Source: Methanimicrococcus sp.
Lineage (GTDB): Archaea; Halobacteriota; Methanosarcinia; Methanosarcinales; Methanosarcinaceae
Reading direction: 5' to 3'
NCBI GenBank assembly: GCA_009776675.1
Contig: WRNK01000010.1
Coordinates: 1 to 13,961, forward strand
DNA length: 13,961 nt
Shown in pieces: positions 6,561 to 13,209 of the stretch. The position numbers were made by a program, and so were the translations under genes. How positions within the stretch are numbered: the first letter of the stretch is position 1; every line of letters begins with the position of its first letter. The notes below the pieces were generated by a model that was not told the origin of the DNA, did not search any database, and saw only the letters and a list, made by a program, of their open reading frames with translations.

Positions 6561-8789
6561 ATGCAAAATATTAAACGCAAAACCAAACACTTGCTTCCCA
6601 TATTGCTTATGGTTGGCGTGGCGTTGGCTCTCATGCCGATGATGACACTGGCAGCTTCGGGCGATTACAACACAAGCGATATCGCCGCCATTAACAGCAT
6701 TATCGCAAATAACAATCTTGGGTGGACGAAAGCCCCAACCAATGGCAGTTATGTGCCAGCCGGCTGGACAGGGGTAACGTGGTCATCCGATGCGACAAAT
6801 AAACGCATTGTTCAGTTAAATATTTCCAACAGCAGTTTGAATGGAGAGCTGGATGTGTCTGGCTTGACCGCACTGGAATATCTGAACTGCTCCCGCAACA
6901 GTCTAACCTCTCTGAATATGTCTGGCTTGACTGCACTGGAACATTTAGACTGTAGAGTCAACAATCTGAGGTCTCTGAACTTATCTAACTTGGTTGCATT
7001 GGAATATCTGGACTGCAGCGTTAACGCTCTTCCATCCCTAAACGCATCCGGCTTGACCGCGTTGAAACATCTGAATTGCTCATACAACAATAGATCTCTG
7101 TCCTTTCTGGATGTATCAGGCTTGATCGCACTGGAATATCTGGACTGCTCCAACAACAATCTGACCTCTTTGAACGTATCCGGCTTGACCGCCCTGAAAT
7201 ATCTGAATACATCCAGTGACGGTTACGCTCATTCATCATACAACAATTTGGCCGATCTGGATGTATCTGGCTTGATTGCACTGGAATATCTGGATTGTAG
7301 TTTTAGCAATCTAATCTCTCTGAATGTATCAGGCTTGATCGCGCTGAAATATCTGAACTGTTCCGGAGATCTAACTTCTCTAAATGTATCCAGCTCGACT
7401 GCACTGGAATATCTGGATTGTAGTTTTAGCAATCTAACCTTTCTGAATGTATCAGGCTTGACCGCACTGAAATATCTGGACTGTGGCTATAACAATTTGT
7501 CCTCTTTGAACGTATCAGGTTTGACTGCGCTGGAAGAACTACACTTCTCCAGAAACAATCTGACAACTCTGAACGTATCCGATTGTACTGCACTGAAACG
7601 GCTGACCTGCTCATACAATTATAATATAATCTCTCTAAATGTATCCGGCTTGACCGCGCTGGAAGAGCTACACTGCTCCAACAACAATCTGATAACTCTG
7701 AATGTATCCGATTGTACCGCACTGAAACGGCTGACCTGCCAATACAATTATAATCTAATCTCTCTAAATGTATCCGGCTTGACCGCGTTGGAACAGCTGA
7801 ACTGTTCAAACAACTATAATCTGACCTCTCTGGACGTATCCAGCTTGACCGCGCTGAAATATCTGGACTATTCCAACAATAATCTGCTTTCTCTGGACGT
7901 ATCCGGCTTGGCCACACTGAAATATCTGGACTGCTCCAACAACAATCTGCCTTCTCTGGACGTATCCAGCTTGACTGCGCTGGAAGAGCTACACTGCTCC
8001 AACAACAATCTGACCTCTCTGGATGCATCTGGCTTGAATGCACTAAAAAATTTAGACTGCTCAAACAACTATAATCTGACCTCTCTGAACTTATCTGGCT
8101 GTATCGCGATGAGAGAACTATGCTGCAATGGAAGCAATCTGACCTCTCTGAACGTATCCGGCTTGACCAAGTTGGAATGGCTGTACTGCTCAAACAACTA
8201 TAATTTGACCTCTATAAACGTATCCGGCTTGACCAAGCTCAAACGGCTGACCTGCTCAAACAACTATAATCTGACCTCTCTGAACGTATCCGGCTTGACC
8301 GCGCTGGAACAACTGGACTGCTCAAACAATTATAATCTGACTTCGTTGGATACATCCGGTTTGAAAGCACTGGAATATCTAGGTGTATTCAACTGCACCA
8401 CACTGGAAAATCTGAACTGTTCCAATAACAATCTGAGCATTCTGAATGTATCCGGCTGCACCGCGCTGGAATATCTTGACGTGCGCCACAATATCATGAA
8501 AAATGAAAGTGCAGTAATCGATGTAACTGATGCAGCCGCCTTTGTTGCTTGGGGAACAAGCGGTTTTTACTTCTCGCCGCAGAAATCGCCGCCTATAATC
8601 GATTTTACGGATTGGGCAATAATTGAAATTATTGCTTGGATCGTGGCAATAGGGTTATTTTGTGCATTGGCGTTTTGTGCATTGTTGTTGCTTAAATTTA
8701 TAATAGAAATTTGCGTGTCAATTTATGCATTTGGGTTGCTTTGTGTAATGGCGCTGATTAAATTATGGCAGAACCGAGGGAAGAAATGA
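6561..8789 (+). CDS. Secreted leucine-rich-repeat protein 1, with a long hydrophobic C-terminal tail
   Basis: A 742-residue predicted surface protein. A signal peptide covers 1-31 (KRKTKH, then a hydrophobic core ending MTLAA). A short domain follows with WTGVTWSSD and KRIVQLNIS, shared with its downstream paralogue. About 25 LRR units then run from roughly 93 to 650, consensus LTSLNVSGLTALEYLDCSNN, mostly 21-22 residues; each has a Cys-Ser-x-Asn ladder, and some carry an extra YN. After the repeats come VIDVTDAAAFVAWG and SGFYFSPQK. A roughly 50-residue hydrophobic stretch (686-735, broken by K and E) could span the membrane twice before a basic end (QNRGKK). Function is unknown; LRR surface proteins usually mediate binding. 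GGGGAT precedes the ATG by 7 nt. No PDF/PEF sorting motif is kept, unlike in the paralogue. Confidence 0.9.
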   Translation: MQNIKRKTKHLLPILLMVGVALALMPMMTLAASGDYNTSDIAAINSIIANNNLGWTKAPTNGSYVPAGWTGVTWSSDATNKRIVQLNISNSSLNGELDVSGLTALEYLNCSRNSLTSLNMSGLTALEHLDCRVNNLRSLNLSNLVALEYLDCSVNALPSLNASGLTALKHLNCSYNNRSLSFLDVSGLIALEYLDCSNNNLTSLNVSGLTALKYLNTSSDGYAHSSYNNLADLDVSGLIALEYLDCSFSNLISLNVSGLIALKYLNCSGDLTSLNVSSSTALEYLDCSFSNLTFLNVSGLTALKYLDCGYNNLSSLNVSGLTALEELHFSRNNLTTLNVSDCTALKRLTCSYNYNIISLNVSGLTALEELHCSNNNLITLNVSDCTALKRLTCQYNYNLISLNVSGLTALEQLNCSNNYNLTSLDVSSLTALKYLDYSNNNLLSLDVSGLATLKYLDCSNNNLPSLDVSSLTALEELHCSNNNLTSLDASGLNALKNLDCSNNYNLTSLNLSGCIAMRELCCNGSNLTSLNVSGLTKLEWLYCSNNYNLTSINVSGLTKLKRLTCSNNYNLTSLNVSGLTALEQLDCSNNYNLTSLDTSGLKALEYLGVFNCTTLENLNCSNNNLSILNVSGCTALEYLDVRHNIMKNESAVIDVTDAAAFVAWGTSGFYFSPQKSPPIIDFTDWAIIEIIAWIVAIGLFCALAFCALLLLKFIIEICVSIYAFGLLCVMALIKLWQNRGKK

Positions 8790-8841
8790 GTTTTCTGTTT
8801 TTATTGGTTGAATGAAAAATGTTTTGATTTTTTTATTAAAT

Positions 8842-8864
8842 CAAATCAACTGATTTGTTTTTTC
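8842..8864 (+). terminator. Hairpin plus T-run after the first LRR gene
   Basis: CAAATCA (8842-8848) and TGATTTG (8851-8857) form a perfect 7-bp inverted repeat with a 2-nt spacer, followed at once by six T. It lies 52 bp after the LRR stop and could act as a terminator. The symmetry would also fit a small operator for the next gene. The stem is AT-rich and the loop very tight. Confidence 0.45.
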
Positions 8865-8920
8865 TTAAAAGCTTTGGGGTTTTGATTTTATTTTTTCTTA
8901 GTTTTGGGATTTTGATTTTA
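8858..8920. repeat. Imperfect two-copy direct repeat (33/30 bp)
   Basis: Copy 1 (8858-8890) and copy 2 (8891-8920) both run from TTTTTTCTTA to a TTTTGATTTTA end. They differ mainly by three bases missing after the TTA in copy 2. The sequence is T-rich, lies between the two LRR genes and has no coding potential. The rest of 8790-9102 shows only the promoter elements noted for the next gene. Confidence 0.85.
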
Positions 8921-9017
8921 TCAGAAACATTATTTTTTTGAAGCGATTAAAAAGATGGATACATTTTTTTTTAAAAGGGTTTGAAGATAGGTTGATTATT
9001 TACGATGTATAAAAAAA

Positions 9018-9028
9018 TTTAAATAATA
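9018..9028 (+). promoter_or_regulatory. Possible TATA box of the second LRR gene
   Basis: TTTAAATAATA lies 75-85 bp before the ATG at 9103, giving a leader of about 55 nt. The position aligned with the first LRR gene's TATA box is not TATA-like here, so the two paralogues probably use different promoters although their leaders are similar. Confidence 0.35.
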
Positions 9029-9102
9029 TGGCAGAATCAATACCCATCATAATTAAACGCAACTCAATGCTACAATTTAAAAAACAAATGAGGATTTGTA
9101 AA

Positions 9103-10338
9103 ATGCAAAATGTTAAACACGAAACCAAACACTTGCTTCTCGTATTGCTTATGGTCGGCATGGCGCTGGCTCTCATGCCGATGATGACGCTGGCAGCCCC
9201 GGGTGATTACAACACGAGTGACATCGCTGTCATCAACGGCATTATCGCAAATAATAATCTTAGGTGGACAGCCGCCCCTGCTGATGGCAGCACCGAACCT
9301 GCCGGCTGGACAGGAGTAACATGGTCATCCGATACGATAAATAAACGCATTGTTCAGTTGGATATTTCCGACAGCAATTTGAAGGGGACCCTGGATGTAA
9401 CCGATCTGACCGCGTTGGAAATACTAAGTTGTGGCTACAACAATCTGACCTCTCTGAATGTATCCGGCTTACCCATGTTGAGTTGGCTGAACTGCTACAA
9501 CAACAACCTGACCTCTCTGAATGTATCCGGTTGTAACGCATTGGAAAGACTACACTGCTACGACAACAAATTGACCTCTCTGAGCGTATCTGGCTTACCT
9601 GCACTTGACAGTCTGAACTGCTCTCGTAACAATCTGACTTCTCTGAACGTAGACGACTTAAACGCGCTGAAATTTCTAAACTGCTCCTCCAACAATCTGA
9701 CCTCTCTAACCGTAACCGACTTGAACGCGCTGACAAGTCTGTCCTGCGACAACAACAATCTGATCTCTCTAGATATGTCCGGCTTGACTGCACTGACACA
9801 TCTGTACTGCTCCAGAAACAATCTGACTTCTCTGAACGTATCTGGTTTGAGCGAATTGAGAAGATTAGACTGTTTCGCCAACAATTTGACCTCTCTAAAC
9901 GTCTCCGGCTTGACCAAACTGGAAGAACTGACTTGCAGCTTCAACAATTTGACCTCTCTGAATGTATCTGGCTGTACCGCATTGGAACATTTGGACTGCG
10001 GATACAACGATTTGACCTCTCTGAATGTATCCGGCTTGTCTCATCTTCAGTTTCTGAATGTACGTAACAATCTCATGGAAAATGAAAGCGAAGTGATCGG
10101 CGTGACTGATGCAACAGCCTTTGTGTCTTGGGGAGCGGGCAGTAATTTAACAGTCGTCTTTGTAACTATTGAAACGAGTGGTTTTTACTTCTCGCCGCAG
10201 AAAAATAACTCAGGTGGCGACATCTCATCTAACGGGAATAACAACAGCACCCCCGATTTTATGATTTTGACAACGGTGATAGGGCTGCTTTGTGCATTGG
10301 TGTTGTTTAAATGGCAAAAAAATCGAAGGAATAAGTAA
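9103..10338 (+). CDS. Secreted leucine-rich-repeat protein 2, with a PEF-CTERM-like sorting tail
   Basis: A 411-residue paralogue of the preceding gene. The signal peptide (1-31) and following domain are nearly identical to those of LRR protein 1 (LMVGMALALMPMMTLAA; GDYNTSDIA; WTGVTWSSD). About 11 LRR units of 21 residues run from 93 to 329, each with the LxC ladder cysteine. After them come VIGVTDATAFVSWG, a segment AGSNLTVVFVTIE missing from protein 1, and SGFYFSPQK. An N/S/G-rich linker leads to P384-D385-F386, a hydrophobic span of about 17 residues and KWQKNRRNK. That three-part tail looks like an archaeosortase PEF-CTERM signal with D for E. ATG 9103 is chosen because it matches the paralogue's start and follows a GAGG SD; the frame extends upstream to 9028 without support. 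Confidence 0.9.
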   Translation: MQNVKHETKHLLLVLLMVGMALALMPMMTLAAPGDYNTSDIAVINGIIANNNLRWTAAPADGSTEPAGWTGVTWSSDTINKRIVQLDISDSNLKGTLDVTDLTALEILSCGYNNLTSLNVSGLPMLSWLNCYNNNLTSLNVSGCNALERLHCYDNKLTSLSVSGLPALDSLNCSRNNLTSLNVDDLNALKFLNCSSNNLTSLTVTDLNALTSLSCDNNNLISLDMSGLTALTHLYCSRNNLTSLNVSGLSELRRLDCFANNLTSLNVSGLTKLEELTCSFNNLTSLNVSGCTALEHLDCGYNDLTSLNVSGLSHLQFLNVRNNLMENESEVIGVTDATAFVSWGAGSNLTVVFVTIETSGFYFSPQKNNSGGDISSNGNNNSTPDFMILTTVIGLLCALVLFKWQKNRRNK

Positions 10339-10417
10339 GTTTTTTGTCTGGTTTTATGGATTGAATGAAAAATGTTTCTTTTTCTTCAACCATGAAACCA
10401 AAATCATCCCATTCTTT

Positions 10418-10495
10418 TTTTCTTCTTTTGTTTTCTTTTTTTGTTTTCTTTCTTTGTTTTCTTTTTTTGTTTTCTTTTTTTGTTTTCTTTTTTTG
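10418..10495. repeat. 13-bp pyrimidine tandem array
   Basis: Six contiguous 13-bp units of TTTTCTTTTTTTG occupy 10418-10495 (unit ends at G 10430, 10443, 10456, 10469, 10482 and 10495). Two units carry a single T-to-C change. The plus strand is almost pure T/C with one G per unit. It lies 80 bp after the second LRR gene and could terminate its transcript. The surrounding 10339-10614 gap otherwise holds only the chorismate mutase promoter. Confidence 0.93.
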
Positions 10496-10572
10496 ATTTC
10501 ATTTATAATTGAAACATCGTTTTTATCGTTATGATTTAAATCAATTCATCATCCCTTGACATTTTCCCAAAG

Positions 10573-10580
10573 TTTATATT
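10573..10580 (+). promoter_or_regulatory. TATA box of chorismate mutase
   Basis: TTTATATT, preceded by CCCAAAG as a possible BRE, predicts a start near 10603 and a leader of about 21 nt with the GGGTG SD. Chorismate mutase therefore appears to be transcribed independently of the LRR genes. Confidence 0.55.
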
Positions 10581-10623
10581 TGTTGGATGACGACATAAAT
10601 TATTCATAAATCGGGTGTCAAAA

Positions 10624-10917
10624 ATGTCGACTGGTAAACTGGAAACAACGAGAGAAAAAATAAGGTTGATTGATCGGGAAATTATCGAATTGATTGAAGT
10701 CAGGACAGGTTTGGCCGGCGATATCTTGTCTTCTAAAAGAGAATTAAACAAGCCAATCCATGATAAAGAACAAATTGAACATGTTTTAAACCGTGCCACC
10801 AGTTTTGCCATTGATAAAAATTTAGATGTCGATTCTATACGCCAAATTTTTGAAATATTGATTCAAATGAGCATCGATAAGCAAAATGAGTACAGCGGCA
10901 AATCAAATTTGTTTTAA
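10624..10917 (+). CDS. aroQ: Chorismate mutase, AroQ type
   Basis: Converts chorismate to prephenate on the way to Phe and Tyr. It is a stand-alone 97-residue all-helical AroQ domain. By alignment to the E. coli P-protein from memory, R10, R27, K38, D47 and Q87 correspond to catalytic R11, R28, K39, D48 and Q88. The positions matching R51 and E52 are Q50 and I51. Methanosarcina proteins, as I recall, also have Q at the first, so enzyme activity is likely but not certain. The start is ATG 10624, six nt after GGGTG; a GTG at 10615 is in frame but would use part of that SD. The protein ends SGKSNLF, as in methanogen homologues. Confidence 0.9.
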   Translation: MSTGKLETTREKIRLIDREIIELIEVRTGLAGDILSSKRELNKPIHDKEQIEHVLNRATSFAIDKNLDVDSIRQIFEILIQMSIDKQNEYSGKSNLF

Positions 10918-10930
10918 TTTTTTTTTTTTT
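10918..10930 (+). terminator. Oligo-T terminator of chorismate mutase
   Basis: Apart from a few bases, the sequence from the stop codon onward is a T-run of more than ten bases. The gene converges here with the minus-strand gene ending at 10936, leaving only 18 bp between the two stops. Confidence 0.65.
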
Positions 10931-10935
10931 GCTTT

Positions 10936-11796
10936 TTACTTAAAACCGCATTTTTGAACGTGTTCCCAAGCTTGAACACGTTTTTTATTCTGCTCATTTT
11001 CATCTGCCGCATCTTTTTCATAAGTAATATTTTCTCGATCAAAATGAACTCTGTCTTTTCCGATGGGGCAAACTTTAATACAAATACCGCACGGTGATAT
11101 TCCTTTTTCGGCAAGTGCCGCGCTTTGAGAAACACATTTTTGTTTGTCAATAATCGACAACGGATAGGGCCGATTTTTATCTGCAATGATGGCGTTTTTT
11201 GGGCAATAGCGGGCGCAGTCCATACATTGAATACATAAGTTTTCTTTTTTCATCTGCGCCGCTCGATCCAAAATATTGCTGGGAATCCCCATATTTTCTA
11301 AATCTTTCAATGTTGCTTTTGTCAAAATTGTCGTAAAACGTATTCTTGGACCAAAATCTTTTGTTAAAAGAACATTGTTTTGCCCAAATGTTCCAAGACC
11401 CGCATGATACGCCGCATGTTTATGAGAAAACGCAGCCGTCGGATTTTTTTGAAGAGCAGGAATGCCGGCATAACCGTCTCTTGGAATTGGAACTGTTGGA
11501 AAACCTGCATTGTTTAAAAAAAGAGATATTTTCAAAGCTTGGGCGTCCAGTTGTGCATTGACCGCATGGTAATGCTCGTTATAAAATATGGAAGGCGTTG
11601 TTTCTAAAATCGGAAGCAAAACGGGAACTGCAATGACAATGGCAGTCTCTGCCTCTGGAAAAATATTTTTTGGGAAAAACTCGGAAGGAATCAAATAGTT
11701 TTTTTCAGCGTCCCATGAGGAAACCGGCGCAAAACCAAAATCTTGTATGTCGCCGGCATTTTGTTTTTCCAAAAGAAAAGAATAAAATGTTTTCAT
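10936..11796 (-). CDS. QueG-like 4Fe-4S protein (epoxyqueuosine reductase family relative)
   Basis: A 286-residue cytoplasmic iron-sulfur protein. The N-terminal part has the QueG-like block [20 protein letters not shown] (131-150). The C-terminal part has two cluster motifs: C188, C191, C194 and C198 in [12 protein letters not shown], and C236, C239 and C243 in CGICIKVCP, with C221 as a possible further ligand. QueG reduces epoxyqueuosine in bacteria, but archaea make archaeosine instead, so the bacterial function should not be assumed; a cobalamin-linked or other redox role is possible. The start ATG overlaps the purE stop as ATGA, so translation is coupled to purE. Methanogens commonly carry such proteins annotated as epoxyqueuosine reductase or ferredoxin. 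The highly charged C-terminal 35 residues have no recognised domain. Confidence 0.82.
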   Translation of the reverse strand: MKTFYSFLLEKQNAGDIQDFGFAPVSSWDAEKNYLIPSEFFPKNIFPEAETAIVIAVPVLLPILETTPSIFYNEHYHAVNAQLDAQALKISLFLNNAGFPTVPIPRDGYAGIPALQKNPTAAFSHKHAAYHAGLGTFGQNNVLLTKDFGPRIRFTTILTKATLKDLENMGIPSNILDRAAQMKKENLCIQCMDCARYCPKNAIIADKNRPYPLSIIDKQKCVSQSAALAEKGISPCGICIKVCPIGKDRVHFDRENITYEKDAADENEQNKKRVQAWEHVQKCGFK

Positions 11797-12221
11797 GATT
11801 TTGCTTTTTTAGTGGTTTTTGTTTGAATGTTGTCGCCCAATAAATCTAAAATACGAATGGCCATGTGAGCGCCGTTGGCACCGTTATCAATACCGACACT
11901 TGCGACCGGAACGCCCGGCGGCATTTGCGCGATGGACAAAAGCGCATCGAGACCGCCCAATTTGGCACTGACGGGAACACCGATCACAGGTTTTTTTGTT
12001 TTGGAAGCAACCACACCGGGCAAAGCCGCAGACAAACCGGCAATTGTAATGTAGATCAAAGCCTGATCCTTTTTGATATATTCCTCTAGTTCATCCGGAT
12101 TTCGGTGTGCGGAAATCACGACAACTTCGTATGTGTATTTTGTCTTTTCAATAATCGAAACAGCTCTGTCTGAAATCGCCCTGTCTGATTCCGAACCCAT
12201 GATAATTGAAATGTGAACCAT
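11793..12221 (-). CDS. purE: 5-(carboxyamino)imidazole ribonucleotide mutase / AIR carboxylase, PurE
   Basis: Catalyses the carboxylation step to CAIR in de novo purine synthesis. At 142 residues it has the usual length of a stand-alone PurE. Motifs are GSESD (9-13), SAHR with the catalytic His (37-40), [12 protein letters not shown] (61-72), PVIGVPV, and [19 protein letters not shown] (89-107). No PurK gene is visible, so whether it acts as N5-CAIR mutase or as a direct carboxylase cannot be decided here. The C-terminal tail is lysine-rich (TKTTKKAKS). An AGGT lies 6 nt before the ATG. It leads a two-gene unit with the QueG-like protein (4-bp overlap). A 20-bp tandem duplication lies at the expected promoter. 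Confidence 0.95.
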   Translation of the reverse strand: MVHISIIMGSESDRAISDRAVSIIEKTKYTYEVVVISAHRNPDELEEYIKKDQALIYITIAGLSAALPGVVASKTKKPVIGVPVSAKLGGLDALLSIAQMPPGVPVASVGIDNGANGAHMAIRILDLLGDNIQTKTTKKAKS

Positions 12222-12277
12222 AGTGATACCTGATATTTTGTTTTTTTTGTGAAATGAAAGTAAAATTGTTTCAGATT

Positions 12278-12320
12278 AAATAAAACTTTAGTTTGGATGA
12301 TAAAACTTTAGTTTGGATGA
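12278..12320 (-). promoter_or_regulatory. purE promoter region with exact 20-bp tandem duplication
   Basis: TAAAACTTTAGTTTGGATGA occurs twice, exactly, at 12281-12300 and 12301-12320. On the minus strand the proximal copy contributes to GTTTTATTTAA (12276-12286), a reasonable TATA box predicting a start near 12255 and a leader of about 34 nt. The distal copy repeats the preceding CTAAAGTTTTA but not a full TATA box. The repeat is certain; the promoter role is inferred. The rest of 12222-12394 shows nothing else. Confidence 0.6.
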
Positions 12321-12394
12321 CATAAAGATGACAGATATCCAAATCTCTAAAAAATAACAGTTCATTGAAAATCGTGTGCTGCAAATGATCTGTA

Positions 12395-13105
12395 TCAGGC
12401 TTGCTGCACGAATTCGTCATAAAATTTTATTTGGTCTTTATCTGTGGGAATTTCGTTATACACTTTTTTCCATTCACCGTCTTTGTATAATTCATACTGT
12501 TCAAAAGCACAAGGCAGCCCCTTTGCTGAAATAACGTCACTTCGATCCATAAGCTGAAAATGCAAATGGGGCGCAAATGAATTGCCTGAATGTCCGACTT
12601 TGCCTAAGACGTCTCCTTTTTTCACACTCTGTCCGACTGAAACTTGAATGGAGTCTTTCTGAAGATGGACAAAACAAGCATAAACGCCATCGCTGCATTT
12701 CATAATAATATAGTTGCCGGCAATGGATTGTATGCTGTCTTTTTTTGGATTAAAAAAATAGGCATTTTTTAGAGCAACAAGCGAATCCGAAAGTAAATGT
12801 ACTCTTGATCTTTCCTTATAACCGTCTTCAGCTTTAACGATTTCACCATCACAAGGTGCATATATTTTTTGACCCCAACAATAACACTTGTTTAGAGAAA
12901 CGCCAAAAAAAAGGTACTGTAACCAATGAACGCGATAAAAAGGCCGGCCTTTTCTTTTAAAGTCCACTTGCAAAAAATCATAAGCATATTTTTCCCCGAA
13001 TTGATCGGTTCCGTGGCTTGGAATTTTTTTTCCGGGGGTATTGGGCGCCAACCACTCTCCCCTCAAAGGAAATCCGACGATGACCGGTTTGTGTCTTTCT
13101 TCCAT
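12395..13105 (-). CDS. M23-family (LytM-like) metallopeptidase domain protein, no signal peptide
   Basis: A 236-residue protein of the M23 peptidase fold. Probable zinc and catalytic residues are H31 and D43 in HGTDQFGEKYAYDF, H147 in VHLQ, and H180 and H182 in PHLHFQL. The lipoyl-like block GQSVKKGDVLGKVGHSGNS (158-176) is typical of the family. There is no signal peptide or membrane span, so it is predicted to be cytoplasmic. M23 enzymes normally cut peptidoglycan cross-links, which methanogens of this type lack, so the substrate here is unknown; acquisition from gut bacteria is possible. The start is well supported by AGAGGT 5 nt before the ATG, and that SD lies in an 18-bp two-copy repeat. 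Confidence 0.85.
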   Translation of the reverse strand: MEERHKPVIVGFPLRGEWLAPNTPGKKIPSHGTDQFGEKYAYDFLQVDFKRKGRPFYRVHWLQYLFFGVSLNKCYCWGQKIYAPCDGEIVKAEDGYKERSRVHLLSDSLVALKNAYFFNPKKDSIQSIAGNYIIMKCSDGVYACFVHLQKDSIQVSVGQSVKKGDVLGKVGHSGNSFAPHLHFQLMDRSDVISAKGLPCAFEQYELYKDGEWKKVYNEIPTDKDQIKFYDEFVQQA

Positions 13106-13107
13106 AT

Positions 13108-13143
13108 GATACCTCTGCGACTTTAGATACCTCTGCAGCTTTA
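13108..13143. repeat. 18-bp tandem duplication carrying the M23 gene's SD
   Basis: GATACCTCTGCGACTTTA (13108-13125) is followed directly by GATACCTCTGCAGCTTTA (13126-13143), two mismatches. On the minus strand each copy contains AGAGGTATC. The proximal copy provides the working SD and the distal copy a second SD 18 nt further upstream, with no start codon nearby. Confidence 0.9.
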
Positions 13144-13209
13144 TGTTATGATGAACATTGGAGTTGAAATATCTTGCACATCCGGCTGTGTTGTGTCTTA
13201 TCCAACGGA

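Noticed and set aside
7426..8193. Long minus-strand open frame (255 codons) opposite the LRR repeats, with similar ones nearby and in the second LRR gene
   Set aside because: Repetitive LRR codons rarely produce stops on the opposite strand, so open frames recur by composition. The products are Ser/Arg-rich with no SD or domain, while the plus-strand frame has a signal peptide and family match.
9028..9102. Longer start for the second LRR protein
   Set aside because: It would bury the signal peptide 25 residues inside and lacks an SD; ATG 9103 matches the paralogue's start and has GAGG upstream.
10292..10534. Plus-strand 80-codon frame rich in phenylalanine
   Set aside because: It is translation of the T/C-rich 13-bp array and overlaps the end of the second LRR gene; no SD or homology.
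6319..10614. Insertion sequence or prophage carrying the LRR genes
   Set aside because: No transposase, integrase, terminal inverted repeats or target-site duplication could be seen around the pair.
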